Positions 12,092-24,500 of a stretch of DNA of 64,000 bases are shown piece after piece (position 1 is the stretch's first letter; the number at the start of each line of letters is the position of its first letter). The translations under genes and the position numbers were made by a program. Source of the stretch: Sacculina carcini. Taxonomy: Eukaryota > Arthropoda > Thecostraca > Sacculinidae. The DNA lies in contig OU696590.1 of assembly GCA_916048095.2 (NCBI GenBank), positions 6,121,552 to 6,185,551 on the forward strand, in the 5' to 3' direction. Under the pieces are notes generated by a model that saw only the letters and a program-made list of their open reading frames with translations, searched no databases and was not told where the DNA came from.

Positions 12092-13044
12092 TGTTAAGAA
12101 GCAACTGAATTAGCCAATATGTCAAAACACGCACGTCATTAAACATTAACTACCCGTCGGTCGGAGGTGCTCAACAAACAAAGCCACGCGCCAACCGCAC
12201 GCGGGCACCTCCGACCAAATTTCACGCCACATCTGCGCGCGCGTGCGTGTGTGTGCGTGCTTGTGTGTTTAGCGTTTTGTGTGCTATTCAGGTATGACGT
12301 ACCGCCAAGGGAATATAAGGACAGAATATATGCGTACGAAGAGATAGCGCAAGCGGTATGATTGCGGATAAGATACATAAATAGCACACGCTGGAAGATG
12401 CGCAATAGATATGCTAGGATGGTGTTCAATGAGTGTCTGATTCTATTCCCTGGAAAATTACAGCCCCCCTTCCCCCCGAGGGCATATCGTACGGGCCTCG
12501 ATTTCATGGCAAATTTAGCCAGCTTACACGAAGTGTAATATTTTGAAGACAAAGGAAAAATGTTGAAAAAAATTCTACCTCCAAAAATAGGTGCAATTAT
12601 ATAAATGTGTTCATTTATTTTATAATGAAAATTGGTTAAATATGTCGAAATAGATTAACATAAAAACGTAGAATTTAAACAGCTGTGTGTGTATGTGTGT
12701 GTCTGTATGTTTGACTGGCGTTTGTGTATATGTATGCATATGTGTATGTATGTCTGTGTGTATGTGTTTTGGTGCACGTTGTCCCCCAAAAACAGCTGAC
12801 ATGCGATTATTGATGAGTCGATTGGCTGGGTTATTTATATTGCCCGGAGCAAATGAAAACGAGCATAGATAGATAGATAGACAAAGCTGTCAGCTGGGAG
12901 GGAGAAAGAGTGAGAGAGGATGGTAGAGAGAGAGAGAGAGAGGAGGAGATAAATCTACTGATAGCAGAAATTGAATGAGTCCGCCATTTTCCCCAAGGAG
13001 CAATACAACACAAGATTTTCACCAATCACACATACACATACGCA

Positions 13045-13046
<2 letters not shown>

Positions 13047-13133
<87 letters not shown>

Positions 13134-13145
13134 AAACACACACAC
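13047..13145. repeat. (AC)n microsatellite
   Basis: About 80 bp of pure AC followed by interrupted AC. One of the longest pure AC tracts in the window. Confidence 0.95.
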
Positions 13146-13212
13146 AAAACCACATACACAATACCTATTCGGGCATGGACGCATACATGAATGTATGTAT
13201 GCTAACACGCTC

Positions 13213-13508
13213 TAGTGGATCTAGAGGGGAAGCTCTGGGGGTTGAACCCCCCAAAAACACGTTTCCATCAACTCCTTATAATCGAGAGATTCATTAAAAC
13301 AGATGAATAAAAAATATATACTTTTGTAGAAAATTTTGTTGATATGCAACAAAATTATGCATTTTATGCATATTATGCAAATTATGCATTAATTATGCAT
13401 TTGTATGTTTGTATGTAAGTATGTTTTGTTGATATAGTGATGCATGTACATGACTGATCGCACCAAAAAATTGAACCCCCCCAAAACTACATTCTAGATC
13501 CGCCACTG
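13213..13508 (+). mobile_element. Interspersed repeat B, copy 3
   Basis: Ends TAGTGGATCTAGAGGGG and, inverted, CAGTGGCGGATCTAGAATG, with GAACCCCCC just inside both borders. This is the clearest terminal inverted structure of family B. The flanking 8-mers do not match. Confidence 0.75.
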
Positions 13509-13610
13509 TTAGAAAGTCATAGGCATATATATACATATGGAGTTGGTGTGCACGATGAATATACAGTTATATTACGGCTTGGTTGGTCATTAGTTATTAG
13601 GCGTACCAAG

Positions 13611-14012
13611 TACTGTATTTTCCCGGGTATAAGAGACCCTATTTTGATGTAAATATTCACTGTGAAAATAGCGGGTGTATCTTATAGATTTAGAATCTTA
13701 TAGAAGTGTTTAAGCACCAGTATGTAATGATATCTGTGAGGAAACATTGGATCAGATATTATTAGATAACGAAGAACTGGCTGGCGTTGTTGAAGGACTA
13801 ACTCTAGTTGATATTACTGATGTGATTGTGATGAGGAATTATAATTATTTATCTGATAAATACAAGTATTCATTACTGAAAAAAACCTGTTTGCACAATT
13901 TTTGCCTCAAAATTGAAGACTCTGATATACAAGAAACTTTTATACACAAGGGTATCTTATATACAAGAGTGTCTGATATACAAGGGTTCTCATATACGCA
14001 AGAAATACGGTA
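13611..14012. mobile_element. Tc1/mariner-pogo-like non-autonomous element
   Basis: Left end TACTGTATTTTCCCGGGTAT and inverted right end TACCGTATTTCTTGCGTATA, with TA at both borders. A related element lies at 56972-57211. Inside are several TATACAAG-type direct repeats. An open frame of about 90 codons inside is not recognisable. Confidence 0.6.
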
Positions 14013-14159
14013 TATTATGCAGATTTGATCTCCCTGTACATCATCATACAGTCTCATCTCTGATGCCATCCAGTTGCTGTAGACTGGCGTCCCGCGGGAG
14101 TGTGTAGCAACACCATGTGCGCTGGTGTATAGCATGTGGGGAGACGGCCCCGGGCGGCA

Positions 14160-14438
14160 CATTCTATGGGGGGCGGCACTAGGGCTGCAGCCCCCCAAAA
14201 TGTTTCCATCAACTCCTCATAGCCAAGAGGTTTACTAAAAGAGGTCAAGAAAAAATATCTTTCTGTAGAATTAGTCGATATAAGCATTATCGCAAAGCAT
14301 ATTCGCACATTATTGTTTGTGTGTAAATGTATGTGTATATATCATTGAAAAATGTCCCAAGTCATGACCTTCACACGCCTTTACCTAGTCACTCATACAT
14401 AATTCAGCTCCATCAAATGACACTCTGGATCCGCTAAT
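14160..14438 (+). mobile_element. Interspersed repeat B, copy 4
   Basis: Same core as the other B copies, including GTGTATATATCATTGAAAAA and CACACGCCTTTACCTAGTCA, ending at CACTCTGGATCCGC. Confidence 0.75.
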
Positions 14439-14621
14439 GCGTTAAATTTGAGTCGCATTAAATCGATATACTGTTAATGCAGGCAAAATGGATTAAAAAT
14501 AATGATTTTCGCCGTTTAGACATTATCGGGTTGTTCAAGACAAGCACAGTTAGAAATACTTGCTCAAATAAGCGTTGCTTACTCAAATAAGTATTTGTAA
14601 ATGCTAAAAAAGTATATATAC

Positions 14622-15085
14622 CCGTTGACAAATTACCTGGGAGGTATGAATATGCAATTATACCCGCCGATAATTCTGCTGAGTTCAGTTCATTTAAGGT
14701 TATATTATCAACAAAATCAGTATAGCAAACAAGTGTGTATGTGTATGCAATTATATGCAATATACTTTTCATTGAGGTATGTGTGTTTTGTAATTTACTA
14801 GGTATAAAATAGTGGAGGGCAGAGCCGTTGCGAGAAATTATGGGGCCCCCCGAAGGCAGCACTTGGGGCCCCCATTGTGAATAAATCACCAAATAATGAA
14901 TGCATTTACTAGACATAATCACATAATACGTGAAGCAAAGGGGCCCCTCAACATTCGGGGCCCCCACGGCCGGGGGGTACGGGGGGCGGTTGCTACGGCT
15001 CTGGTGGAGGGTCTTATGCAATTGACCAACTGAGTTAACTTTGAACACTAATGCATGATGGCTGTCATCCACCCTTGAGAGCCTC
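14622..15085 (+). mobile_element. Interspersed repeat A, copy 3 (interrupted)
   Basis: Collinear with copy 1 but split by a 184-bp MITE at 14820-15003. Removing the insert and one target duplication restores alignment with copy 1. Confidence 0.8.
14820..15003. mobile_element. hAT-like MITE C, copy 1, with exact 8-bp target duplication
   Basis: Bounded by CAGAGCCGTTGC and its imperfect inverse GCTACGGCTCTG. GTGGAGGG is duplicated exactly at 14812-14819 and 15004-15011. The interior is very rich in G/C homopolymers. It inserted into repeat A. A second copy is at 32744. Confidence 0.92.
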
Positions 15086-15658
15086 AACACAAATCTTTTG
15101 CTTAAATATTTTCTATTGATGCAAATATGTGTGTGTAAGCAATCAGAATATCCTACTGTTGGGCCCAAATTCAGAATGACAATTTCTCCTTCACAAGAAC
15201 CCCTAGAAACCCCCATACCTGGCAAATATTTTCAACCGCGCATCTTGTAATACAACTTCTTCATTCAAACCCCCCCCCCCAAAAAAAAATCCCAATAAAT
15301 CGGTACTGTTTTTTGGAACGGCAGTATAGCTAAAATGATCAAGTATCATATATTGTAGGCGCTGCACGCTTGCATATTTTACTTATTTGTTCACGTGTCA
15401 TGGTAATTAATGTATTGTGTTATTTTAAAGGTGCACTTTTGTTTATATTTATATGTGTGTTATGATGTATTAATGTTTTATTTAATATCACTATATAAAC
15501 GCACAAGCATACATGTCTATATTTGCGGAACGTATGTTATTGCATGTATATGTTATTGAGTGTGTTGTGCATTGCTTTATGTGTGCAATTGTTGTCTCGC
15601 GTCGCGTTCCCTGTACAACATATCATTCTGCGCATTGCGCAAGCAGACCCATGCAGCG

Positions 15659-15725
15659 CGGATTTATGTGAGTATCGGACAACTTCCGGTGAGCGCGCTC
15701 ATTGTCCGATACTGGCATAAATCCG
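15659..15725. other. Near-perfect inverted repeat (24-nt arms)
   Basis: Arms 15659-15682 and 15702-15725 are complementary except for one 2-nt internal mismatch (TG versus GG). The loop is 19 nt. The arms contain AGTATCGGACAA and TTGTCCGATACT. It could be a foldback element, a structured RNA or a small-RNA precursor. Confidence 0.8.
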
Positions 15726-15954
15726 AAATACACTTAGGCACGCGCAGAGCGCTGTAAGGCACCGCTCATCGCTCGCTGTTAAGTGCCTCAAGATCTCGCC
15801 CTATTCGACTCGTTCATTTTTGCCGTGTGTATCATCAACCTGTGTGTATTGTCGATCTGTGTGTGTCATCGACGACTATGTGTATTGTTTGCGGACGGCG
15901 CCAATATAGCGTTCGAGAAAACTCGTGTTTTCTGCTAATCGGGCAGATACATCA

Positions 15955-16190
15955 AACTGCTCTTTTAAGAGCATTTAATTGGCGAATAATTTAACCCCGC
16001 CTTTTTAAAGGCTAATTGTCTGTTGCGAATTCAACGCATTGTCCAGTCTTTGTAAAGACTAAGCGAATTTAACGCAATTGGCCGAGCGTTTCCGGTGTCG
16101 TTGACACACGCGTGTTTGTCAACATTGGCGTAGCAATGTCTACCAACAATATCTGGGATGAAATTCTTGATTACAATGCGTCGTTTTGAG
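15955..16190 (+). other. Cluster of short hairpins, possible retroelement leader
   Basis: Successive palindromes TGCTCTTTTAAGAGCA, GCCTTTTTAAAGGC, AGTCTTTGTAAAGACT and GTTGACA...TTGTCAAC are spaced at roughly 50-60 bp. GCGAATTCAACGCA and GCGAATTTAACGCA recur between them, suggesting a degenerate tandem repeat. An ATG frame follows at 16137 but stops after 17 codons. Function unknown. Confidence 0.5.
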
Positions 16191-16464
16191 TAGCATGATT
16201 GAGATGTTATATAATTCAGAAAGTATAGCTAAAATGACACCAATGAAATATTAATCAAATACTATAAAGATTAAATGAATTATTCAATTATGAAAATACT
16301 CATCCTTCAAGCATGCAAAACATTCAGAACAGTCTTCCTCAGCAAAATCGTGTGATGCTCAATGACAAATATTCTCCAGCCATATGTTCACTGAATCATC
16401 GATATGACAAGATGTACGATCCGTCCTCTTTGCCGTCGCATCATTCCATTGATGGCTGCTGCAA

Positions 16465-16537
<73 letters not shown>

Positions 16538-17746
16538 TACACCGACACACAAACATACAAACACATAGACAGAAAAACGAACAAACAAACCACATTCGAC
16601 AAAATATGATCGCTTTGATTTCCGTCAATTTCTTGTGGCTACTGGTCTTACATATTGACACAGTAGACACTGTATGTATGTGTATGTATGTATGTGTGTG
16701 TGAGACAATTTTGGCGCAAGTGCGGCGTTTATGACGCGGCATTACCGCAAAGTCGCGTGGCGCACAAGTGCTGCGTCTGGGCGTGCTACGACAAATGAAG
16801 ATGGATTTGTTGTTGAGTGTCAATTTGCGACGAGCAGCGACGCACGGCGGCGGCGGATTTGTCGACGAAAATTGGCGCACGTTGCTGCCAGATTTGCGAC
16901 AATCACAACTGAGCTGCCAATTGAGACAAACACAACGAAAATAGAGCATACAATACGGACATGAATCATAATGAAACAGAAAATATTGCCAGTGACGTTT
17001 TAAACATGCAGTTAAACTAAATATTTGCGATGCCGCTACTACACATGACTAAGTAATTAAATTTCAAGATGACAATAATGTTTCGAGATTTTTAACTTGA
17101 AAATTCTCTTTAAATAATACAATATCTCCTATTAATTAATCCTAAACTTCTTGATATACGGTTATTGTTCTATACCATTTGTGAACAGTATTATGCTATC
17201 ATAGTTACAACATCAGACGACAATGATGTAATCGCTACCTCAGCGCCAAATGATGAATATATTCATGCGACACGATCATTCACAATACACTCTTCAAAGC
17301 CTGTATGTCTGTGTGTGTCTGTGTGTGTATGTGTATGTATGTTTGTGTGCGTGTGTGTGTGTATGTAAGTCATCATCCCAAAGTCAACAGCTGTTAACAG
17401 GCAGTTTCGATTAAACGCGCCGTAGCGCGACATTAGTGACGCGGCCGGCGACAAAGGCGACGCATCGGCGACAATGTGGCCCCGGGGAGACTGCGGCAAA
17501 GATCGACGCGCCCCCCTTTCATCTGAGGAGGGGGGCGGGCTGTCTCCCCCCATTGCGGTTTCACGTGCGGCGTAATTAATGTGTAGCCCGTCTTGATTGG
17601 TGTATGCATTGTGTGTGTCCGCGAGTTGACTTCAGAACAGATGGCCTGTATGCATGTATGTGGCCGCTGCAGCAGAGAGAGGAAAAGAGAGGAAAAGAGA
17701 AAGAGGCTTGTGTAAGAGAGCAGAATAGGGACACCAGCGATGACAA

Positions 17747-17812
<66 letters not shown>

Positions 17813-17971
17813 ACACGGAGAGGCTCGGACAGAGAAATGAGGCACGGGGGAAAGAGTATGTGAGGGAGTGTGCAGTGAGAAAGAGAGAGAGAGTGGTGGA
17901 GATCGCATTTTCCAGTGTCAGGTGTCGTTAAGCGCACCCACCAAACAATACCATCATCGCAAATATACCAC

Positions 17972-18037
<66 letters not shown>

Positions 18038-18764
18038 AGGGATGATGTGATCAAATGCTATGATAACATGTCATTGAATATGTATCAGGCGTGAAATATG
18101 AGTGGCCGTTGCGTGTACAGGCAGTTTTGGTCGACAAACTTGGAGGATGGGAATATTGTTAATTTACGTTGAGTAATCATGCTTGATGGAAATAAAAGAT
18201 CAACATTTATGAAATTACTTGCACTGTGATATAAAACACGAATGTAAAGTGTTGTTTTCAGCAGCAAAATTATGGATTGATTTTGGGCATGAATCACATG
18301 GAATAACCATAATAAATCGATATTTCATGTTGAAATAAATAAAATATATGTGGTGTGATTGTGAACAGTGAAAGCGATTGTGTCTGAGTGCGTGAACATG
18401 TTAGTGTACCTGCGTTTGTGTGTCAAGTGTATATGCCCCGCGGCGGCGAGCAAGTGACCAGCTCGCCGCTGATTGGTCGAGTATGCCAGTGTTTGAACTG
18501 GGTCTGTGTATGCGTGTGTGTGTGTGTGTTTGCGTATGGACGGTGTATATATCGTTTAAGAGTCTTACATTTTTAGTTTTCTGTTTTGTTACAATATATC
18601 AATATTATTCGTTTTAGAATTTAGAACTTTATTCCTAGAGAAGTCAACGTCTGTAGTCAAGTATCGCCTTAGGTTATATTAGTAATTATAATTACGCATT
18701 TGAACACGGCAGTGGAGAAGTTCTGTTCTGTTCTGCGAGCTCTTCCGGAGGAGTAGAACTAAAA

Positions 18765-19056
18765 TATTCATAAAGAATAAAAGAATAAAAGAAGGCTGTG
18801 TTGGCGTGTAATTTTGCGGAGGCAAATCCTCACGGTCCCGGCTGACTTACCGCAGGTCTGGCCGCCACACACACACACGGGTTATCTCGCAGGCACGACC
18901 AGCACACACACGCGACACGCACACGAAACGCGCCTTGCGACAATTGGACTATCCATTTGAGAAACGAACCTAACAGGGACCCAACTCGCCAGGGAATCGA
19001 ACTCTGGACCTCCAGTGCACGAAGCAGACGTCTTAGCCACTCGGCTACGAGGCGGA
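18765..19056 (-). mobile_element. tRNA-derived SINE
   Basis: On the minus strand the head has an A box (TAGCCGAGTGGCTAAG) and a B box (GAGTTCGATTCC) in a tRNA-like fold. An unrelated body follows and the tail is TTCTTTTATTCTTTTATTC. The 3' tail and body argue against a functional tRNA gene. RNA polymerase III promoter elements look intact. Confidence 0.8.
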
Positions 19057-19389
19057 CGCTCTATGATGGACTATCTGGTATCTATGCTCCACTCTCTATG
19101 GTCTCTCAAGTCGTATTTGTAAACGAGGAGAACAAAAGACGTAATGCGTATGACAAACTTAAAACAAACACAAAAACACAAACATGAGGAATATTGCCAT
19201 TCAAAACCGTTCAGCAAAAAACAAATTAAAAACAACAGAGCAAACAATATATTGATCTGTAGAAATATGAAGTCACCCGCACTGAGTTAGTAACAGCCGC
19301 TTTCAAATAGCCAAAATAGCAACATATTCCAAATGGACACCCGCTGTGAGCTCAACCATCAAGCTGCATTGCCAAAGCGCCAGGATGAG

Positions 19390-20592
19390 TCACACCCAGT
19401 CGCGAGGGGTCTTCAACACCTCAGTCAGCCGCGCCTCACGTGATCCAGCCTCAGGCTCGTGCATGTACTGCCAGCGCGCCGTCAAGGGCAGCGACATTAA
19501 AATACTCTCATAGCGAGCGCCCGGAGTGAACAAACCGAACTTTGTTCCACGATCGTAGATTAAGTTGAACTCAACGTAGCGTCCGCGTCGTAAAAGCTGC
19601 CATTGTCGCTCCGCATAGCCGTAACCTCGCTCTTTGTTGCGCTCCACCAGCGGAATATAGGACGGCACAACGGAATCGGCGCAGCTGCGGCAAAATTGAA
19701 ACACGTGCTCGCGATCGGGAGTGTTGAGGTCGTCAAAGAAGATGCCGCCTACTCCTCGCCGCTCTCCGCGATGTTCCACGTTGAAATACTGGTCGCACCA
19801 GCTCTTGAAGCGGCCGTAATAGCCCGGCGAGTGGCGGTCACAAGCGCGCTTCAGTGTGGCGTGGAAATGACGCACGTCCTGCTCGTCGAGGTAGTAGGGC
19901 GTCAGATCGGTGCCTCCGCCGAACCACCAGTCACATGGAGACCCGTCCTCGTTGAGCACCTCGAAGTAGCGATAGTTGAAGTGTACAGTCGGCACGTGAG
20001 GATTGACCGGATGAACCACCGAGCTGATTCCGGCGGCAAAGAACGGCAGGCGTGCGCCGGACGGCAGAGTTTTGCCGCGTGCGTTCATCTGCTGGACGGC
20101 AGCCGGCGGCAAAGTGCCGTGCACGACGGACACGTTGACACCTGCCTTCTCGAACACCTGACCGTCTTGCAGCACGCATGAAACACCGCCGCCGCCTTCG
20201 CTACGCTGCCAGCGGTCGACGCGGAAGCGCGCGCCACTCTGCGTCTCCTGGCGCAGCAATGCGCCGCAAACGTCGGCCTGCACGCGCATTATCATCAGCT
20301 CCATGCGTATTTGCATGTCGTGGCGCCGCGCAGCAATTGTCTCCGGCGCAGTGATTGTCTCGGTCATGAAACGGCTGAAGTCCAACTTGCCGCCATCATC
20401 GACGGTTGTCGCGTCGTTTTGCCGGCCATCGGAGTCATTGCCACTGTCGCCAATTGCTGCGCAGTGAGCCGAAATGAGCGCAAAAGCGCCCAGTGAAGTG
20501 GAAGACCGTTTGATGGCCGAGCGATTGGCTGCGTTGCTTAGAAGACGCTTCGAAGCGGCGGCTAGTGCTGCCAACGTGGTCCAAGGAAGCAT
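19390..20592 (-). CDS. CPOX: Coproporphyrinogen III oxidase, mitochondrial
   Basis: Oxygen-dependent coproporphyrinogen oxidase. It decarboxylates two propionate groups of coproporphyrinogen III to give protoporphyrinogen IX in haem synthesis, in the mitochondrial intermembrane space. The single-exon frame of 400 residues starts at an ATG. Residues 1-50 are Ala/Ser/Arg-rich, as in a mitochondrial presequence. The catalytic domain covers about 75-400. Visible signatures are [12 protein letters not shown] (133-144), [15 protein letters not shown] (204-212), [14 protein letters not shown] (222-235), [16 protein letters not shown] (273-288), the [20 protein letters not shown] block (335-354) and the terminal PRDWV. 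Length is normal for the family. It is divergent from INPP5E with 839 bp between starts. The lack of introns is notable. Confidence 0.97.
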   Translation of the reverse strand: MLPWTTLAALAAASKRLLSNAANRSAIKRSSTSLGAFALISAHCAAIGDSGNDSDGRQNDATTVDDGGKLDFSRFMTETITAPETIAARRHDMQIRMELMIMRVQADVCGALLRQETQSGARFRVDRWQRSEGGGGVSCVLQDGQVFEKAGVNVSVVHGTLPPAAVQQMNARGKTLPSGARLPFFAAGISSVVHPVNPHVPTVHFNYRYFEVLNEDGSPCDWWFGGGTDLTPYYLDEQDVRHFHATLKRACDRHSPGYYGRFKSWCDQYFNVEHRGERRGVGGIFFDDLNTPDREHVFQFCRSCADSVVPSYIPLVERNKERGYGYAERQWQLLRRGRYVEFNLIYDRGTKFGLFTPGARYESILMSLPLTARWQYMHEPEAGSREARLTEVLKTPRDWV

Positions 20593-21431
20593 GTTGGATA
20601 CTCCTGCTGACCAGCGACAATGAATTTTAAAAATTCAAGTGAGAAAAATCCATTTCATGTGCTTAAAACAATAGAGAAATTGTATAAATTAGGTCATAAA
20701 AAGTAATGAGCAGAATTATACTAAAAAACCATATCAATCGAACCGCTCATTTTAATAGTATTTAAACCTTAATTAAATACCGCTAAAAGTCGAGAGAATG
20801 TCCAAGAGACCGCTAAAAAAATTCCTGCGAAGAAATGTAATTTGTGTGATGATAATGGCGCATTCAAATCAGTTTCAAAATTGCTTGTTTTTGTTTCAAT
20901 TGTGGTTGTGTTGTTGTTGTGGATTATTTTGGTGTTGTATGGGTCAGTTTTTTTCAAATGTCTTCAAAATTGGTAAGCTTTGTATTTGAATACCTTTTTG
21001 CCTTTTTAACAGGAGTAATTATTTTTGTATTTAACAACTGATTCCGATGTTAGCACTGTACGCCAGTTCAGGCCAGCCTTGAACATTTTATGACCTAACC
21101 TAACTAGTTAACTAGGTTGTAATATAATTGTAAGCTTATGTTTTCACTTTTGTCACTTGAGCATACCTAGTGCATTGCGTGACGTCTCATCGCTAACTGT
21201 TTAATATGGCTGCAAATATTGTAGTATGCTTGAGCAGTAATATAAACATGCTATCTACTTTTTGAACAATATCGCATTTTTGAAGCGCCTATATCTACCT
21301 TTAGTACGGTCATTAGGTACTCAGTGGATAATCAGACCAACCAAAGTTTAAGACGATATGAATATCTATGCTGTTTTCTCATCAGTGTGGTATTTCTTTT
21401 TTTGAATGACAGATGTAAATGATAAATCATT
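20593..21431. promoter_or_regulatory. Shared intergenic region between divergent CPOX and INPP5E
   Basis: 839 bp separate the two start codons. The region is AT-rich, without a clear TATA box, CpG island or transposon. It must hold the promoters of both genes unless unseen 5' exons exist. Confidence 0.45.
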
Positions 21432-21553
21432 ATGGAATCTGGTGGCAGAAATTATAGTACATCTCGTGCGGCCAGCGAGGAGAATATTTTTGACAGGCCT
21501 GAGCTGCTGTCCTCGAGTGATGGCAGACCTCTTCAAGCTTTTCACCGCACTTC
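21432..21553 (+). CDS. INPP5E: INPP5E coding exon 1 (predicted)
   Basis: ATG preceded by an in-frame TAA at 21423, ending ACTTC|GTGAGC in phase 2. Ser/Arg-rich and without a recognisable domain. Supported by phase fit to exon 2. Confidence 0.6.
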
Positions 21554-24500
21554 GTGAGCTCATGCACAAATGCCACCAACAAACATATTATTGTCATCTT
21601 TCACACATAAGCTGGAGTATGTTGTATGTGTACGTGTGTGTGTGTGTGTGTAAGTTCTGTGCCGGCACTGGACGATATGTTGAACGGAGCCGAAATGATT
21701 CCTGAACGCAGCGACGGTGTGGGAGCTCTGCGGGGCATTTCGGTACAGAAAGCGCGTCACAGGTGCGTCATCACCTCAACAACACACACACACACACACA
21801 CACTAACACACATGCATCGCACGCATCGAATCCTGGCCCGGGTTCGTTCATAAACACCCCCGCTTGAGTCTACCGGGAGTCACCACTGTAGATGGGCGCA
21901 CAGTGGGGCGCGCCATATAGTCTAAACTGGCTGGTGCGCGCTTAGAACGATAATAACAATAACACACGCACATGCACACACATACACACACATACACACA
22001 CACATGTACACACACACATGCATACACACACTCACTCAGTAGAAAGGAACTGTCCATTAGTGATCTGCTAAAAAATGTGAGGCTAATAAGGTTTCGTTAT
22101 TATTATTATGATTGGTATGATTCTTGTGGAAATGAAAATATAATTGTATTTTTCTGATTAATTTGTGTTTGATTACAATTATGATTTTTAGCACTCATAG
22201 TATATCGCACAAACAATAACACTAATTTCATGACAACTGATAATTATCATAGTAATAGTATTATGGTAATTTTTTTCTCCTTGCTATCTTTCGCTCTTCT
22301 TTTTTCCTATCCTCTGTTTCAGTGTATTTCTCACTTTTGTTGCAAGCTTATGTGGCGCGTTTGCAGATCACTGCGCTATGTCAAATACACGTTATTTGTT
22401 GTTTGTTGTTGTTGTTGTTGATGTGTGTGATGGCAGGGGCTATTTGATGAACAGTTGTGGTTCGGCTTTGCTGCTGGGGCCAGACGAGCTGGATGCGTGT
22501 CTGCCCAGTCGCAAGATCTCAATACTGATTGTCACGTGGAACATGAACGGCCGTGTGAGTGGCCAATCGACAAATATCAACTAGATTATCAATCACGAGA
22601 TCAGAGTAAATTAAATATATCATCAACCACGAGATCACAGTAAATTAAATATATCATCAACCACGAGATCACAGTAAATTAAATATATCATCAATCACGA
22701 GATCACAGTAAATTAAATATATCATCATCCACGAGATCGCAGTAAATTAAATATATCATCAACCACGAGATCACAGTAAATTAAATATATCATCATCCAC
22801 GAGATCGCAGTAAATTAAATATATCATCAACCACGGTATCACAGTAAATTAAATATATCATCAACCACGAGATCACAGTAAATTAAATATATCATCATCC
22901 ACGATATCGCAGTAAATTAAATATATCATCATCCACGAGATCACAGTAAATTAAATATATCATCATCCACGATATCGCAGTAAATTAAATATATCATCAA
23001 CCACGATATCGCAGTAAATTAAATATATCATCAACCACGAGATCACAGTAAATTAAATATATCATCATCCACGAGATTACAGTAAATTAAATATATCATC
23101 ATCCACGAGATTACAGTAAATTAAATATATCATCAACCACGAGATCACAGTAAATTAAATATATCCATCATCCACGGGATCACAGTAAATTAAATATATC
23201 ATCAATCACGAGATCACAGTAAATTAAATATATCATCATCCACGGGATCACAGTAAATTAAATATATCATCATCCACGAGATCACAGTAAATTAAATATA
23301 TCATCATCCACGATATCGCAGTAAATTAAATATATCATCATCCACGATATCGCAGTAAATTAAATATATCATCAACCACGAGATCACAGTAAATTAAATA
23401 TATCATCAACCACGGGATCACAGTAAATTAAATATATCATCAACCACGGGATCACAGTAAATTAAATATATCATCATCCACGGGATCACAGTAAATTAAA
23501 TATATCATCATCCACGATATCGCAGTAAATTAAATATATCATCATCCACGATATCGCAGTAAATTAAATATATCATCAACCACGAGATCGCAGTAAATTA
23601 AATATATCATCAACCACGAGATCGCAGTAAATTAAATATATCATCAACCACGAGATCGCAGTAAATTAAATATATCATCAACCACGAGATCACAGTAAAT
23701 TAAATATATCCATCATTCACGAGATCAGAGTAGATAAAATCGACGGCAAATTCATTTAAGCCGTGCATGAATAATGAAAAAAGCGGTGTTAAATTGATAA
23801 ATGTCGACAATTCTCCATATATGCGAATAAATGAGGGAATTCCTAATTGAAATTGGGAAATTGAATAATTGTGGCGTAGAGAGAATTAGAATGAACAGAA
23901 AATAGATTACATTACATTACATGATTGCTATTATACATACCACTGATTACTATCACTGACATACATTACTATAATACATTATATTAAATTACATTACTAA
24001 TTAGATTCTGCCGATCATTTTCCCAATATAAAATATTGGGAATATAAAATATTTTTATAATTCATTTTTTCTGTACATTTTTATTGCTTCTTATTCTTAA
24101 ATTGTATTGCGTACTGTTTTTGTTTGTTTGCTAACAATATCGACATTTGTAATATTTTTTTATTAGAAAATTTGTAATTGTAATAATTTGTAATATCTGA
24201 ACCTTTGAATGTACAAAAATGAAACATTTGTAATATTTGATATTTGAGTTGAAAAAATAATACATTTGTAATATTTAAAGATTTGCAATTGAAAATGTAA
24301 AATAATATCCACATTTATTTCTCGACCTTGCGCTATTCAGCTTCAGTTGCCTTTCTATATTCAATCAAATTTTATAATAAGCTAAAATTATATGCTGGAA
24401 AATTCATTAACGAATCAATGAATCGATATAAAAATCGCCTGAGGTTTGTGGAGGTTGCTATGACAGACACACTTGTGTGTGTATGTGTGTGTGTGTGGGG

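Larger units (their letters stand above)
9510..18760. other. Gene-poor intergenic region
   Basis: No credible gene. Long (AC)n runs lie near 10580-10660, 10777-10890, 13047-13128, 16468-16533, 17754-17815 and 17971-18034. Several interspersed repeats, a hairpin cluster at 15.6-16.2 kb and GC-rich islands near 16720-16900 and 17420-17560 are also present. The islands could be distal regulatory DNA of unc-4, but nothing in the sequence proves it. Confidence 0.6.

Noticed and set aside
13747-14028. Small protein of about 93 residues
   Set aside because: Lies wholly inside a mariner-like non-autonomous element; its C-terminal half is a translated internal repeat.
14458-15225. A 255-codon minus-strand frame
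   Set aside because: Runs across interspersed repeat A and an inserted MITE, with no family similarity and no codon-like composition.
22593-23740. CRISPR-like array of 34-bp repeats
   Set aside because: Units are contiguous with no spacers, and the setting is a eukaryotic intron. The same applies to the 22-bp array at 50776.
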